From: Bradyrhizobium mercantei
Lineage (GTDB): Bacteria; Pseudomonadota; Alphaproteobacteria; Rhizobiales; Xanthobacteraceae
Length of the DNA: 64,000 nucleotides
Reading direction: 5' to 3'
NCBI RefSeq assembly: GCF_001982635.1
Contig: NZ_MKFI01000001.1
Span: 1,258,891 to 1,322,890 of the forward strand
Position 1 is the stretch's first letter; the number at the start of each line of letters is the position of its first letter. Of the stretch, positions 1 to 8,241 are shown piece after piece. Under the pieces are notes generated by a model, which saw nothing but the letters and a program-made list of their open reading frames with translations, was not told where the DNA came from and did no database searches. Made by a program: the position numbers and the translations under genes.

Positions 1-41
1 GCGCCTCGCAAGCTACGGTTCAGGAAATAGTAGACTTTAAA

Positions 42-1043
42 ATGACTTCCACCCCTCCCGGAGCAATTTCCCTGACCTGCCGGATCGAGCGCTGGCCGAT
101 CGCGGGCACCTTCACGATCAGCCGCGGCGCCAAGACCGAGGCCGTCGTGGTGGTCGCCGAAGTGAGCCAAAGCGGCCTCATTGGCCGCGGCGAATGCGTG
201 CCCTACCCGCGCTACGGCGAAACCCCGGAGGCGACGCTGCACGCGATCCGGGCGATGCAGGAGCCGCTCGCCGGCGGGATGGACCGCATCGCTCTGCAAG
301 CCCGGATGCCCGCCGGCGCCGCCCGCAACGCGCTGGATTGCGCGCTGGCGGACCTCGAGGCCAAGCGCGCCGGTCAGCGGATCTGGAACCTGCTCGGCCG
401 TCCCGCGCCGGAGCCCCGTACCACCGCCTATACGATCTCGCTCGGGACATCAGAGGCGATGGCCGAGGCCACGGCGAAGGCCGCACACCGCGCGCTGCTC
501 AAGATCAAGCTCGGCGGCGATGGCGACGGCGAACGGATCGCCGCCGTGCGCAAGGCGGCGCCTCGCTCCGAGCTGATCGTCGACGCCAATGAGGCCTGGA
601 CCGAGGACAATCTCGCCGCCAACCTCAAAGCCTGCGCCGATGCCGGCGTCACGCTGATCGAGCAGCCGCTGCCGGCCGGCAACGACGCAGCGCTTTCGCG
701 GATCCAGCGCCCGGTTGCGGTCTGCGCCGACGAGAGCGTGCATGACCGCGCCTCGCTGGAGGGCCTGCGCGGCCGCTACGACGCCGTCAACATCAAGCTC
801 GACAAGACCGGCGGGCTGACCGAAGCGCTCGCAATGGCCGATGCAGCCCGCGCGCTCGGCTTCGAGATCATGATCGGCTGCATGGTCGCGACCTCGCTTG
901 CGATGGCACCGGCGATGCTGATCGCGCAACAGGCCCGCTTCGTCGATCTCGACGGTCCGTTGCTGCTGGCAAAGGACTGCGACGACGGCCTGCGCTACGA
1001 GGGCAGCCTGGTCTATCCGCCCGAGGCCGCGCTCTGGGGGTAA
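42..1043 (+). CDS. Dipeptide (L-Ala-D/L-Glu type) epimerase, enolase superfamily
   Basis: A 333-residue enolase-superfamily enzyme of the muconate-lactonizing/dipeptide epimerase group, expected to epimerise an L-amino acid residue in a dipeptide or an N-acyl amino acid in the cytosol. The fold's catalytic set is visible in order: a KIK pair (K154, K156), D181 in VDANEAW, E207 in IEQPL, D230 in CADES, and a Lys in NIKLDK (K252). The KxK plus distant NIK lysine arrangement is that of racemases/epimerases, giving two opposed bases. The ATG at 42 is the first in frame in the window; upstream sequence is too short to judge a promoter. Its 3' end overlaps the convergent transporter by 31 bp. Substrate is not determinable from sequence; DgcA-like N-acyl-amino-acid racemase is an alternative. 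Confidence 0.85.
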   Translation: MTSTPPGAISLTCRIERWPIAGTFTISRGAKTEAVVVVAEVSQSGLIGRGECVPYPRYGETPEATLHAIRAMQEPLAGGMDRIALQARMPAGAARNALDCALADLEAKRAGQRIWNLLGRPAPEPRTTAYTISLGTSEAMAEATAKAAHRALLKIKLGGDGDGERIAAVRKAAPRSELIVDANEAWTEDNLAANLKACADAGVTLIEQPLPAGNDAALSRIQRPVAVCADESVHDRASLEGLRGRYDAVNIKLDKTGGLTEALAMADAARALGFEIMIGCMVATSLAMAPAMLIAQQARFVDLDGPLLLAKDCDDGLRYEGSLVYPPEAALWG

Positions 1044-2212
1044 AAGGTTAGCCGCTTCCGCGCCAGCCACATCACGAGCCCGCCCGTGGCCGCCATCGCG
1101 GCCATCATGTCGTAGACGCCGAGCCCGAAGCGCGCATAGACCATGCCGCTGACGATCGCCGTGGTGCTCGCGACGATGCCGCCGCAGGCGGTGAGATAAC
1201 CCTGCGCGCGCGCCATCACATGGACCGGCACGTGATGCACCATCAGACCCATGATGCCGACCTGCGTCAGCCCGAAGCTTAAGCCGTGTCCGAGCTGGAC
1301 CACGGCGAGCACCGCAAGCGGAGGGTCCTGCGCGGTGATCGCCCAGCGCGCCACCGCGCTGGCGGCTGCGATCATCACCAGCACCGCCGACGGCAGCGTG
1401 AAGCGCGGCGACAATGCAAACAGCACGATCTCGGCGATCACGCCGAGCACCCAGAGCACCGCAATGGTCAGGCCGCTGAAGCCAGCCTGCTGCCAGGCAA
1501 TCGAAGCGAAGATGTAATAGGCGCCGTGGCTGCCCTGGATCAGCGCCGACGACACGATGATGGCGAGAAAGGTGGGGTTACGCAGCAGTTTCGGCGCGCC
1601 GGCCGTCGGCGTGGCCGCTGTCACTGGGCGTCCCAGCGGCCGCAGCGTCAGCCCGACCAGCGCGCCGAGCACAGTGACCGCCGTGATGATCCAGATCAGA
1701 TCGACCTCCGCGACATAGCGCAGCAGGAACCCGCTGATGAGTGCGCAGACCGCGAAGGCGGCCGAGCCCCACAGCCGCAGCGGTCCATAGCTGAGACCGA
1801 ATTGCCTGACGCCGCGCAGCGCATAGGCGTCGGTGAGCGGCACCATCGGGGTCCAGACGCAGCAGGTCAGCGCATAGACCGCGAGCAGCACGAGCGGCTG
1901 GTGCTGGGTGCCGATCACGGCAAAGCCGAATGCCGTCGCAAAGCCGGTGGCGATGATCGCGCCGCGCAGCATCTGGCGCCGTTCCGCAGCCGCAGTGACC
2001 AGCGGCAGCACGGTGAAGCGCGTCACCGGCGGCACCGCCGTGATGATGCCGATCCAGGTGGCATCGATCCCGATCGCCTTCATCCACACCGTGAAAAACG
2101 GCAGGTGAACGCCGGTCATCCCGAACAGCGTGGCATAGAATGCCGCAAGGCTGCGCGCGAATCGCCGCGATGCAACTTTTGCTGCAATGGGGATTTGTGA
2201 TTCGGAAGACAT
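1013..2212 (-). CDS. MFS transporter (HcaT/MFS_1-like)
   Basis: A 399-residue inner-membrane protein with about twelve hydrophobic segments, matching major facilitator proteins of the phenylpropionate-permease-like (MFS_1_like) branch. The N-terminus has the typical first helix with FFTVWMKAIG, and the protein ends in a basic WLARKRLTF tail. I use the ATG at 2212; a TTG codon directly before it would add one residue. The gene is convergent with the epimerase and overlaps its 3' end by 31 bp, so the two are separate units. Substrate is unknown; a link to peptide or amino-acid turnover with the epimerase is only positional. Confidence 0.8.
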   Translation of the reverse strand: MSSESQIPIAAKVASRRFARSLAAFYATLFGMTGVHLPFFTVWMKAIGIDATWIGIITAVPPVTRFTVLPLVTAAAERRQMLRGAIIATGFATAFGFAVIGTQHQPLVLLAVYALTCCVWTPMVPLTDAYALRGVRQFGLSYGPLRLWGSAAFAVCALISGFLLRYVAEVDLIWIITAVTVLGALVGLTLRPLGRPVTAATPTAGAPKLLRNPTFLAIIVSSALIQGSHGAYYIFASIAWQQAGFSGLTIAVLWVLGVIAEIVLFALSPRFTLPSAVLVMIAAASAVARWAITAQDPPLAVLAVVQLGHGLSFGLTQVGIMGLMVHHVPVHVMARAQGYLTACGGIVASTTAIVSGMVYARFGLGVYDMMAAMAATGGLVMWLARKRLTFYPQSAASGG

Positions 2213-2287
2213 CAATTCAATTGCGATTCGCGCGATATCGTGGTGATCGTTAGCGTAACGCGCAGTGATTTGCGCGAAGAGATTGTG

Positions 2288-3652
2288 ATGGCCGAAGAAG
2301 CATTCGCCCTGTCGCCGATATCCGCCCGCGCGGCCCTGCCGAGCGAGGAGGACTATGCCGCGATCAGCGCGGCCTTCATGGAGACCTCGCGGGGCCGCTG
2401 GTTCCTCGGCGAATACGCCAAGCGCAACCGCAATGCGGACACCCGCATGGTGCTCGATGCGGTGGCGCGGATCGAGGAAAGCCTCAGCGCGCAGCGGCAG
2501 GCCGCCGCAGACGCGATCCGGGACGAGCAGCTGGCGCAGGCGCTTGCCGCCTTGCGCGGCACGATCGAGGCCAGCCAGGCGTCCGCCATGTCAGCGCTCG
2601 ACGGCATCAGCTTCGAGCAAAGCCTTGCCCCGGTGCGCAAGGGCGTGCGGGTGATCCGGGAAATCTCCTGGCGGCTGCGCGAGATCGGCAATGACGGCCG
2701 GATCTGCGACATCATCGATTCGCAGATCAGCGCGATCGAGACCGGTGCTGCCGAGCTCTCGATGGACGACGCCAGGGCCGTGCTGGATAGCGCCTTCGCG
2801 ACGCTGGCCCGCCGCCTCAGCGAGTTCGATCCGGACAAGGCGGCGACCCAAGCGGCCAAACCAGATGTGGCCGAGGCACCGGTGGCCGAGCCGCCTTCGG
2901 CAGCCCCCTCGCCGCCACCGGTGGCCGAAAGCGCTGCCGCCGATCACACTGCCGCCGAAGCTGCTACGGCCGCCGCGCCGCCAGCGCCACCTCAGGAGGC
3001 CGCAGCGGCGCCGCTCGCCGAAGCCGCGACGCCGGCCGCAGCGCCGACCCCTGAGGCGGCCGCAACGCCGCAGCCGAACGAGGCCTGGCTCAAGGCTGAG
3101 GCCGCGCTGGCCGAAGCCGAGGCCGCAGAACTCGCCCGCGTCACCGACGAGGCCACCGCCGATGCGGAAGACGAAGCGGTGCTCGACCTGATCGCGATGG
3201 AGATGGGCGCGCCCGATCCGGTCGACGAGGAAGCGATCGCCGAGGAAATCCGCGCCGCCGAGGAGATGCGCGTCGCCGAGGCGATGCGCGTCGCCGAGGC
3301 GATGGCAGCCGAGCCTGAAATAGCTGCGCCCGCCATTCAGCCCGAGCCTGCGCCGGCGCCCGCGCTCAAGATCGAAGTCAGGATCGAGCCGCCGGTCGTC
3401 GCGGCGCCGGTTGCTATGGCACCGATCGCGATGGCGCCGGTCGCGATGGCAGCGATTGCCGAAGCCCCAGCGCCCGTGCCGCCGCCTCTCCCGCCCGCCG
3501 TTGAAACTACCCCTGCACCCGCGGCAGAGGTCTCGCTCGGCTCGACCATCATCGCCAGCGGACTGCTGAAAAAGCCGAACGTCGCGGCCAACGATCCGCT
3601 CGCGCCGATCCGCCGTATGACCCAGGCCGAGAAGATCGCGTTCTTCTCGTAG
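2288..3652 (+). CDS. Conserved Ala/Pro/Glu-rich protein of unknown function
   Basis: A 454-residue protein that I do not recognise by function. Residues 1-170 look helical and ordered, with a block around residues 30-50 reading SRGRWFLGEYAKRNR, a segment I associate with conserved hypothetical proteins of Rhizobiales. From about residue 190 the protein turns into low-complexity Ala/Pro sequence, with an acidic Ala/Glu heptad-like part (repeated RVAEAM) and a Pro-rich linker. A short conserved-looking C-terminus ends in PIRRMTQAEKIAFFS, which may be a peptide-docking tail. I chose the ATG at 2288 because GAAGAG lies about six bases upstream; a GTG at 2240 would add 16 residues. It is divergent from the MFS gene. 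No signal peptide or membrane segment is seen. Confidence 0.7.
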   Translation: MAEEAFALSPISARAALPSEEDYAAISAAFMETSRGRWFLGEYAKRNRNADTRMVLDAVARIEESLSAQRQAAADAIRDEQLAQALAALRGTIEASQASAMSALDGISFEQSLAPVRKGVRVIREISWRLREIGNDGRICDIIDSQISAIETGAAELSMDDARAVLDSAFATLARRLSEFDPDKAATQAAKPDVAEAPVAEPPSAAPSPPPVAESAAADHTAAEAATAAAPPAPPQEAAAAPLAEAATPAAAPTPEAAATPQPNEAWLKAEAALAEAEAAELARVTDEATADAEDEAVLDLIAMEMGAPDPVDEEAIAEEIRAAEEMRVAEAMRVAEAMAAEPEIAAPAIQPEPAPAPALKIEVRIEPPVVAAPVAMAPIAMAPVAMAAIAEAPAPVPPPLPPAVETTPAPAAEVSLGSTIIASGLLKKPNVAANDPLAPIRRMTQAEKIAFFS

Positions 3653-3672
3653 GCGCGACGCGTTCGCTTCTC

Positions 3673-3754
3673 GTCATTGCCGGGCTTGACCCGGCAATCC
3701 ATCAATCAAAAAGCTCCTTTTGTGATGGATGCGCGGGTCAAGCCCGCGCATGAC
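3673..3754. repeat. Compound palindromic element (two nested hairpins)
   Basis: Two perfect hairpins, ATTGCCGGG-CTTGA-CCCGGCAAT and ATGCGCGGG-TCAAG-CCCGCGCAT, are nested in a larger inverted repeat whose outer ends read GTCATTGC and GCGCATGAC. It lies just after the stop of the Ala/Pro-rich gene and resembles intergenic REP/RPE-type elements of alphaproteobacteria. It could also act as a transcription terminator or mRNA stabiliser. Confidence 0.7.
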
Positions 3755-3885
3755 AAGCGGTGCGGTCCGAGCATTCTCCTCACATCGACCGCCGCCGCAG
3801 CGTGACCCAGCTCACGTACCGCGGCCGCGTCCGCGCCTAGCCTCCCCGCGACCGGTCTCGCACCGGGCCAGCCTGGGAGCGCTCC

Positions 3886-5442
3886 ATGGTCCGCCTGAAG
3901 TCCATCATGATATTGGCCGCATTGCTCGGCCTGTTGAGCCTTGGCGTGCCCAGCTCGGGATTCGCCGAGACCGGCGGCATCACCGTCGGCAATGCGACGC
4001 AGACGCCGGCACAATCTATCGACCAGGGCGCTTCACCGACGGTGCCTGCGACGATGCCGGCCGCACTGCGCGGCCCCGAGCAGCGCGTGGCGCTCGTGAT
4101 CGGCAATGCGAACTATGAGAATGCGCCAAAACTCGCCAATCCCGGCAATGACGCGCAGTCGATGGCCGAGCTGTTGAACGCGGCCGGCTTCGAGGTGATC
4201 GCCGCGACCGATCTCAGGCAGGGCGACATGGTGAAGGTGCTGCAGGATTTTTCCGACAAGGTGGCGGCGCGCGGGCCCAACACCGTCGCGATGGTGTACT
4301 ACGCCGGCCATGGCGTGCAGCTCGCCGGCGAGAATTATCTCATTCCGGTCGATGCGAGGATCGCGACCCCGGCCGATCTCGACGGCCATTCGGTGCGCCT
4401 CGTCGACGTGATGGGCACGCTCGAGAACATCCCGAGCCGGATGCGCATCGTGGTGCTCGATGCCTGCCGCAACAACCCGTTTCCCAACGTCAACGATGCC
4501 GGCCGCGGCCTTGCCGTCGTCGACGCGCCGAACGGCTCGATCGTCGGCTATTCGACTGCGCCCGGCATGGAGGCGCAGGACGGCAGCAACGGCCACAGCC
4601 CCTATACCAACGCCTTCCTGCGCCTGGCGCGCGAGCCCAATCTGCCGATCGAGCAGTTGTTCAAGCGCATTCGCCTCGAGGTGAACAACACGACCGACGG
4701 CAAGCAGACGCCGTGGGAGAGCTCGTCGCTGACTTCCGATTTCTATTTCTTCGGCGACACCGCGACGGCGTCGGCCCGCGCGCCGGCGAATGGGCCGATC
4801 GTGCAGATGGCGTCGAACCTGCCGAACCGCTCCGTGCGCCAGGCCTATGATTTTGTGCTGTCGGAGGGCCGGCCGGACTATTATGAGGAATTCATCCGGC
4901 TCTATCCGCGCGATCCGCTGTGCGACCGCATTCGCTTCCTGCTGACCAACTGGTTGCAGGTCGCGGCCTGGCACAAGGCGGTGCTTGCCAACACCCCGTT
5001 CGCCTACAAGACCTTCCACGACAATTTCGCCGGGAGCCCGTACGCGCAGTCGGCATTGAAGCTGCAAGCCCGGCCGAAGGTGGTGCCGCTGATGCAGTTC
5101 ACGCGGCTCTCAAGCCGTCCAGTCTTCCGTCCGCTCAACGCCGGCGTGCAAGGCACCGTCGGCAAGATCGTGACCATGCCCGCGCCCGGAACGAAGCCGG
5201 TTGGGATGCCGACCGCCATCGGCAACGGCAAGATCGCGAGCCTTCCCGCGGCCAATGCCGGCAAGAGCGCGTCGAACCCGATCATGAAGGGCAATGGCAG
5301 GCAGCATGTCCACGCCGAGCGGCAAAGCGCACAAATCAACCGGCAGAGGTTCGGCGGTCACACCGCCTTCCGCTCAACTTCGTCCGGCTCGCACTTGGGC
5401 GGAATGGGCGGCAGCCATCATGGCGGCGGCTTCAGGCGTTGA
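3886..5442 (+). CDS. Secreted caspase-like (peptidase C14 family) protein
   Basis: A 518-residue protein with a Sec-type signal peptide (hydrophobic residues 7-22, cleavage probably after SSGFAE near residue 28), so it is probably periplasmic or exported. A caspase-like p20 domain starts near residue 66 (RVALVIGNANY). The His-Cys dyad is intact: H142 in YYAGHGV and C194 in LDACRNNPF. Bacterial orthocaspases with this pair usually cleave after Arg or Lys. Residues ~300-400 may form a further domain with Tyr-rich helical repeats, and the C-terminus is basic and Gly/His-rich (GSHLGGMGGSHHGGG). The ATG is preceded by GGGAGCGC. It appears monocistronic. Substrate and role are unknown. Confidence 0.85.
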   Translation: MVRLKSIMILAALLGLLSLGVPSSGFAETGGITVGNATQTPAQSIDQGASPTVPATMPAALRGPEQRVALVIGNANYENAPKLANPGNDAQSMAELLNAAGFEVIAATDLRQGDMVKVLQDFSDKVAARGPNTVAMVYYAGHGVQLAGENYLIPVDARIATPADLDGHSVRLVDVMGTLENIPSRMRIVVLDACRNNPFPNVNDAGRGLAVVDAPNGSIVGYSTAPGMEAQDGSNGHSPYTNAFLRLAREPNLPIEQLFKRIRLEVNNTTDGKQTPWESSSLTSDFYFFGDTATASARAPANGPIVQMASNLPNRSVRQAYDFVLSEGRPDYYEEFIRLYPRDPLCDRIRFLLTNWLQVAAWHKAVLANTPFAYKTFHDNFAGSPYAQSALKLQARPKVVPLMQFTRLSSRPVFRPLNAGVQGTVGKIVTMPAPGTKPVGMPTAIGNGKIASLPAANAGKSASNPIMKGNGRQHVHAERQSAQINRQRFGGHTAFRSTSSGSHLGGMGGSHHGGGFRR

Positions 5443-5451
5443 ACCGTCGGA

Positions 5452-6387
5452 TCAATCCTGGCTCGCGCGACGCGTCTGCAAAGCGCGATTGACCGATCGC
5501 GGCAGCGGACCGCCGCTGACGATGTAGACCCCCGCCGAAATCAGAGCGATCGCCGCCCAGTCGGACGGTCTGGGCCATTCGCCGAGCACAGGAATCGCCA
5601 ATAGCGCGGTCATGGCGGGACAGAGCGCCGCGAATGCCGCGCCGCTCGAAGCGCCGAGGATACAGACGGCTCGCCCATAGAGAAGCAGCGAGAGGATTGC
5701 GGTGAACAGGCCCTGCACGACAGCCTGCAGGGCGACATCGCTCCACGGCGCTGCCGCAAGCGTTCTTCCAGGTAAGAGCATGTAGACGGGCAGATAGAGG
5801 ATCATGGAGCCGACGGCGGATATGGCTGCAGCATGCAAGCCATCAAGACGGGCTCGTCGCATCGCGACCGTGTAGAAGGCCCATGCCAGTGCGGCGCAGA
5901 GTAACAGCCCATGACCGACATTCTGCAGCGATCCCAACTCACCGCCGGATCCCCACGCAATGGCGAACACGCCCGGCAGAATGAGCGCGAAACCAACCTT
6001 TTTTGCCGCGGTGAACGCCTCCTTCAAGACCGCTGCCGCGAGTAACGCCACCATCAAGGGCATCACACCCGGGAAGAGTGCGCCGGCATGCGCGGCCGGA
6101 GCGAACCGAAGGCCCGAGTTGGCGAGCAAGACCGGGCCGGCGCCACCCAGCACAATAGCCCCCAGTCCGGCCCAGCCGAGACGATCGAATGCCAGTCCGG
6201 TCTTCACCACGTAGGGCAACAGCAGAATGCCGGCAACGCCGAAGCGCAAAGCCGCAATATCCCAGGGGGTGAGGCTCGTCCGAAGGCCAAGGCGCGCGAC
6301 GACGATCCACCCCGACCAAATGCTCACGGCCGCGAGACCGCACAGCGCGCCCTGAAAATACTGGCTGGCGTCGCGTTCGCCCGACAT
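5452..6387 (-). CDS. DMT-superfamily transporter (two EamA domains)
   Basis: A 311-residue inner-membrane protein with about ten hydrophobic helices arranged as two EamA repeats, characteristic of drug/metabolite exporters (RhaT/YdcZ-like). I use the ATG at 6387 (MSGERDASQ); an upstream in-frame start would run through the divergent promoter region and add 34 unlikely residues. It is transcribed away from the CGNR regulator, and an inverted repeat lies between them, which suggests that the regulator controls the exporter. Substrate unknown; amino acids or small metabolites are typical of the family. Confidence 0.82.
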   Translation of the reverse strand: MSGERDASQYFQGALCGLAAVSIWSGWIVVARLGLRTSLTPWDIAALRFGVAGILLLPYVVKTGLAFDRLGWAGLGAIVLGGAGPVLLANSGLRFAPAAHAGALFPGVMPLMVALLAAAVLKEAFTAAKKVGFALILPGVFAIAWGSGGELGSLQNVGHGLLLCAALAWAFYTVAMRRARLDGLHAAAISAVGSMILYLPVYMLLPGRTLAAAPWSDVALQAVVQGLFTAILSLLLYGRAVCILGASSGAAFAALCPAMTALLAIPVLGEWPRPSDWAAIALISAGVYIVSGGPLPRSVNRALQTRRASQD

Positions 6388-6401
6388 GGCTGTGGTCACC
6401 C

Positions 6402-6448
6402 TTGGCAGCGGATGTACATAACCTTTATAAATGCTATTATGGGTTATG
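6402..6448. promoter_or_regulatory. Divergent promoter with inverted repeat CATAACC-N18-GGTTATG
   Basis: Between the DMT exporter and the CGNR gene, a perfect 7-bp inverted repeat CATAACC (6417-6423) / GGTTATG (6442-6448) brackets the AT-rich core. A plus-strand sigma70-like pair, TTGGCA (6402-6407) and TATAAA (6426-6431), is separated by 18 bp, so the CGNR transcript would have a very short leader. The right arm overlaps the ATG at 6446. This arrangement is expected of an autoregulated divergent operator. Confidence 0.5.
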
Positions 6449-7075
6449 ACCGTATCGCAGGCAAGATCGAGAGCGCCGGGACGAAGCAATCCGTTCGATT
6501 GGAGCGGAGGTCACCCTGCCCTGGACCTCGTCAACACGCTGGACGAGCGGCCGTTCGACACACCGATCGAGATGCTGGCTGGCTATGGCGATTTGCTGAA
6601 TTTCGCTGAGTTGGCTGGACTGATCGAGGCTTCCGCGGCGAAGCGGTTGCGATCGTTCGGCGGGCCCGCTTGCACACGCGTCGTACGGCGCGTTCGCGAT
6701 CTCAGGGAACAGCTGTACGCCATCCTTGCCGCAATCCACGACGGGCTGCCCGTACCGCAGAACCCGCTGGATGCGATCGCCGCGGAAGTGCGCCGGGCAC
6801 ACGCCGCCAGAGCGTTCACGGCGACCGGACGATCAGGCGCCATCGTGTCGGGTTGGAGGCTGCCCGCCTCTCAGGAGATGCCGCTGCATGCGTGCGCCCT
6901 GGCAATCGAGGATTTGCTGCTATCCGCAGACCACGGGCGTATCCGCAAATGTGGCGCGGCCGACTGCGAAGTCTACTTCATCGATACCAGCAAGGCGCAC
7001 CGGCGACAGTGGTGCAGCATGAAAAACTGCGGCAATCGCGAGAAACAGCGGCGCTGGCGCTCGGCTACGGAATAG
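6446..7075 (+). CDS. CGNR zinc-finger / ABATE-domain transcriptional regulator
   Basis: A 209-residue protein of the ABATE-CGNR family. The N-terminal ABATE domain starts with the family-typical GGHPALDLVNTLDER at about residues 21-35. The C-terminus has the CGNR zinc finger: CGAADC, then WCSMKNCGNREKQRRWR, giving four Zn-binding cysteines and the signature CGNR followed by a basic tail. These proteins are proposed stress-responsive DNA-binding regulators. Start chosen at the ATG at 6446; an ATG at 6431 is also in frame but overlaps the predicted -10. It is divergent from the DMT transporter, which is the most likely target. Confidence 0.85.
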   Translation: MTVSQARSRAPGRSNPFDWSGGHPALDLVNTLDERPFDTPIEMLAGYGDLLNFAELAGLIEASAAKRLRSFGGPACTRVVRRVRDLREQLYAILAAIHDGLPVPQNPLDAIAAEVRRAHAARAFTATGRSGAIVSGWRLPASQEMPLHACALAIEDLLLSADHGRIRKCGAADCEVYFIDTSKAHRRQWCSMKNCGNREKQRRWRSATE

Positions 7076-7095
7076 ACGGGACACGGCAACGGAAC

Positions 7096-7122
7096 GGGGC
7101 AGAGCGGCCACCGCCCTGCCCC
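7096..7122. terminator. Hairpin between convergent genes
   Basis: GGGGCAG-A-GCGG-CCA-CCGC-C-CTGCCCC forms a strong GC hairpin between the CGNR gene and the convergent dehydratase. No clear T-tract follows on either strand, so a rho-independent terminator is only a candidate. Confidence 0.35.
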
Positions 7123-7149
7123 CCGCATATTGTGAAAAAAATGCCGGCC

Positions 7150-8139
7150 TCAGGCGACGAGCTTCGCGAACAAATCGGCGTCGACATTGCCGCCGGAGAG
7201 CACGATGACGACGTTCTTGTCCCTGGCGTCGATCCGTCCGGCCAGCAGCGCGGCGAGACCGATCGCGCCGCCCGGCTCGACCACGAGCTTGAGCTCGCGA
7301 TAGGCAAAAGCAACAGCCGCGCCAACCTCTTCGTCGGATGCGCTAACACCGTTTGCGAGCAGCTTGCTGTTGATGGCGAAGGTGAGTTCACCCGGCATCA
7401 TCGCCATCAGCGCATCGCAGATCGTGCGCGGCGCCACCGCATGCGCCTCGCGATGTCCGACCTTGAGTGACAAGGCATGATCGTCATAGCCCGCGGGCTC
7501 GGCGACGATCACCTGGGCCTGCGGATATTTCGCCTTCACCGCGGTGGCGACACCGGCGATCAATCCGCCGCCTGACGCCGGCGCGACGACGATGTCGGGC
7601 GTGAGCCCGAGGGCCGCCATGTCCTCGGCGATCTCGCGGCCGGCGGTGCCCTGGCCCGCGATCACCAGGGGATCGTCATAGGGAGGCACCAGGGTCGCGC
7701 CGCGCTTGCTGGCGATGCCGCTGGCGATCGCCGCGCGGTCATCGCGATCGCGATCGTACAGCACGACTTCGGCGCCGTAGGACTTGGTCCGCTCACGCTT
7801 GGTGAGCGGCGAGTCCGCAGGCATCACGATGGTCGCCTGCATGTTGAGGATCTTCGCCGCCGCGGCGACGCCCTGGGCGTGGTTGCCCGAGGAGAACGCC
7901 ACGACGCCGCCGCTCCGCTTGTCCTGCGGGATGGAGGCGAGCTTGTTGAAGGCGCCGCGGAACTTGAACGATCCGGTTCGCTGCAACATCTCGGGCTTGA
8001 GGAAGACCCGGCTGCCGACGCGTTCGTTGAGAACGGGGAAGGTCAGGAGCGGCGTGCGCACCGCGAACGGCGCGACCACCCTTGCGGCGGCATCGATGTC
8101 CGCGGCAGCGACGGGTGGATTTAGAACGGTGTCCGTCAT
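7150..8139 (-). CDS. Threonine/serine dehydratase family PLP enzyme
   Basis: A 329-residue fold-type II PLP enzyme. The Schiff-base lysine is K59 in RTGSFKFRGA, and the phosphate/substrate loop SSGNHAQG follows at about residues 80-87. This combination is that of catabolic threonine dehydratases and serine or hydroxyaspartate ammonia-lyases; there is no C-terminal ACT regulatory domain, so it is not the biosynthetic IlvA form. A glycine-rich PASGGGLIAG loop binds the PLP phosphate. I use the ATG at 8139 because the 12 upstream codons run into non-conserved sequence. It is convergent with the CGNR gene and stands alone. Specificity among Thr, Ser and hydroxyaspartate cannot be read. Confidence 0.85.
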   Translation of the reverse strand: MTDTVLNPPVAAADIDAAARVVAPFAVRTPLLTFPVLNERVGSRVFLKPEMLQRTGSFKFRGAFNKLASIPQDKRSGGVVAFSSGNHAQGVAAAAKILNMQATIVMPADSPLTKRERTKSYGAEVVLYDRDRDDRAAIASGIASKRGATLVPPYDDPLVIAGQGTAGREIAEDMAALGLTPDIVVAPASGGGLIAGVATAVKAKYPQAQVIVAEPAGYDDHALSLKVGHREAHAVAPRTICDALMAMMPGELTFAINSKLLANGVSASDEEVGAAVAFAYRELKLVVEPGGAIGLAALLAGRIDARDKNVVIVLSGGNVDADLFAKLVA

Positions 8140-8186
8140 CCGCGATTTGTATCGCGGCGGGCCGCAGCCCGGCAAGACGCTTCATA

Positions 8187-8230
8187 GCGTTTTCGAGCGA
8201 AGTGGGCACCGGTTCGCGTCAAGAAAACGC
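8187..8230. repeat. Palindromic dispersed element (GCGTTTTC / GAAAACGC)
   Basis: The inverted repeat GCGTTTTC (8187-8194) and GAAAACGC (8223-8230) encloses a 28-bp interior, AGCGAAGTGG followed by CACCGGTTCGCGTC. It lies between the glycosyltransferase stop and the dehydratase start. I recall near-identical copies in Bradyrhizobium intergenic DNA, but only one copy occurs here. Confidence 0.5.
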
Positions 8231-8241
8231 GTCAAAACAAG

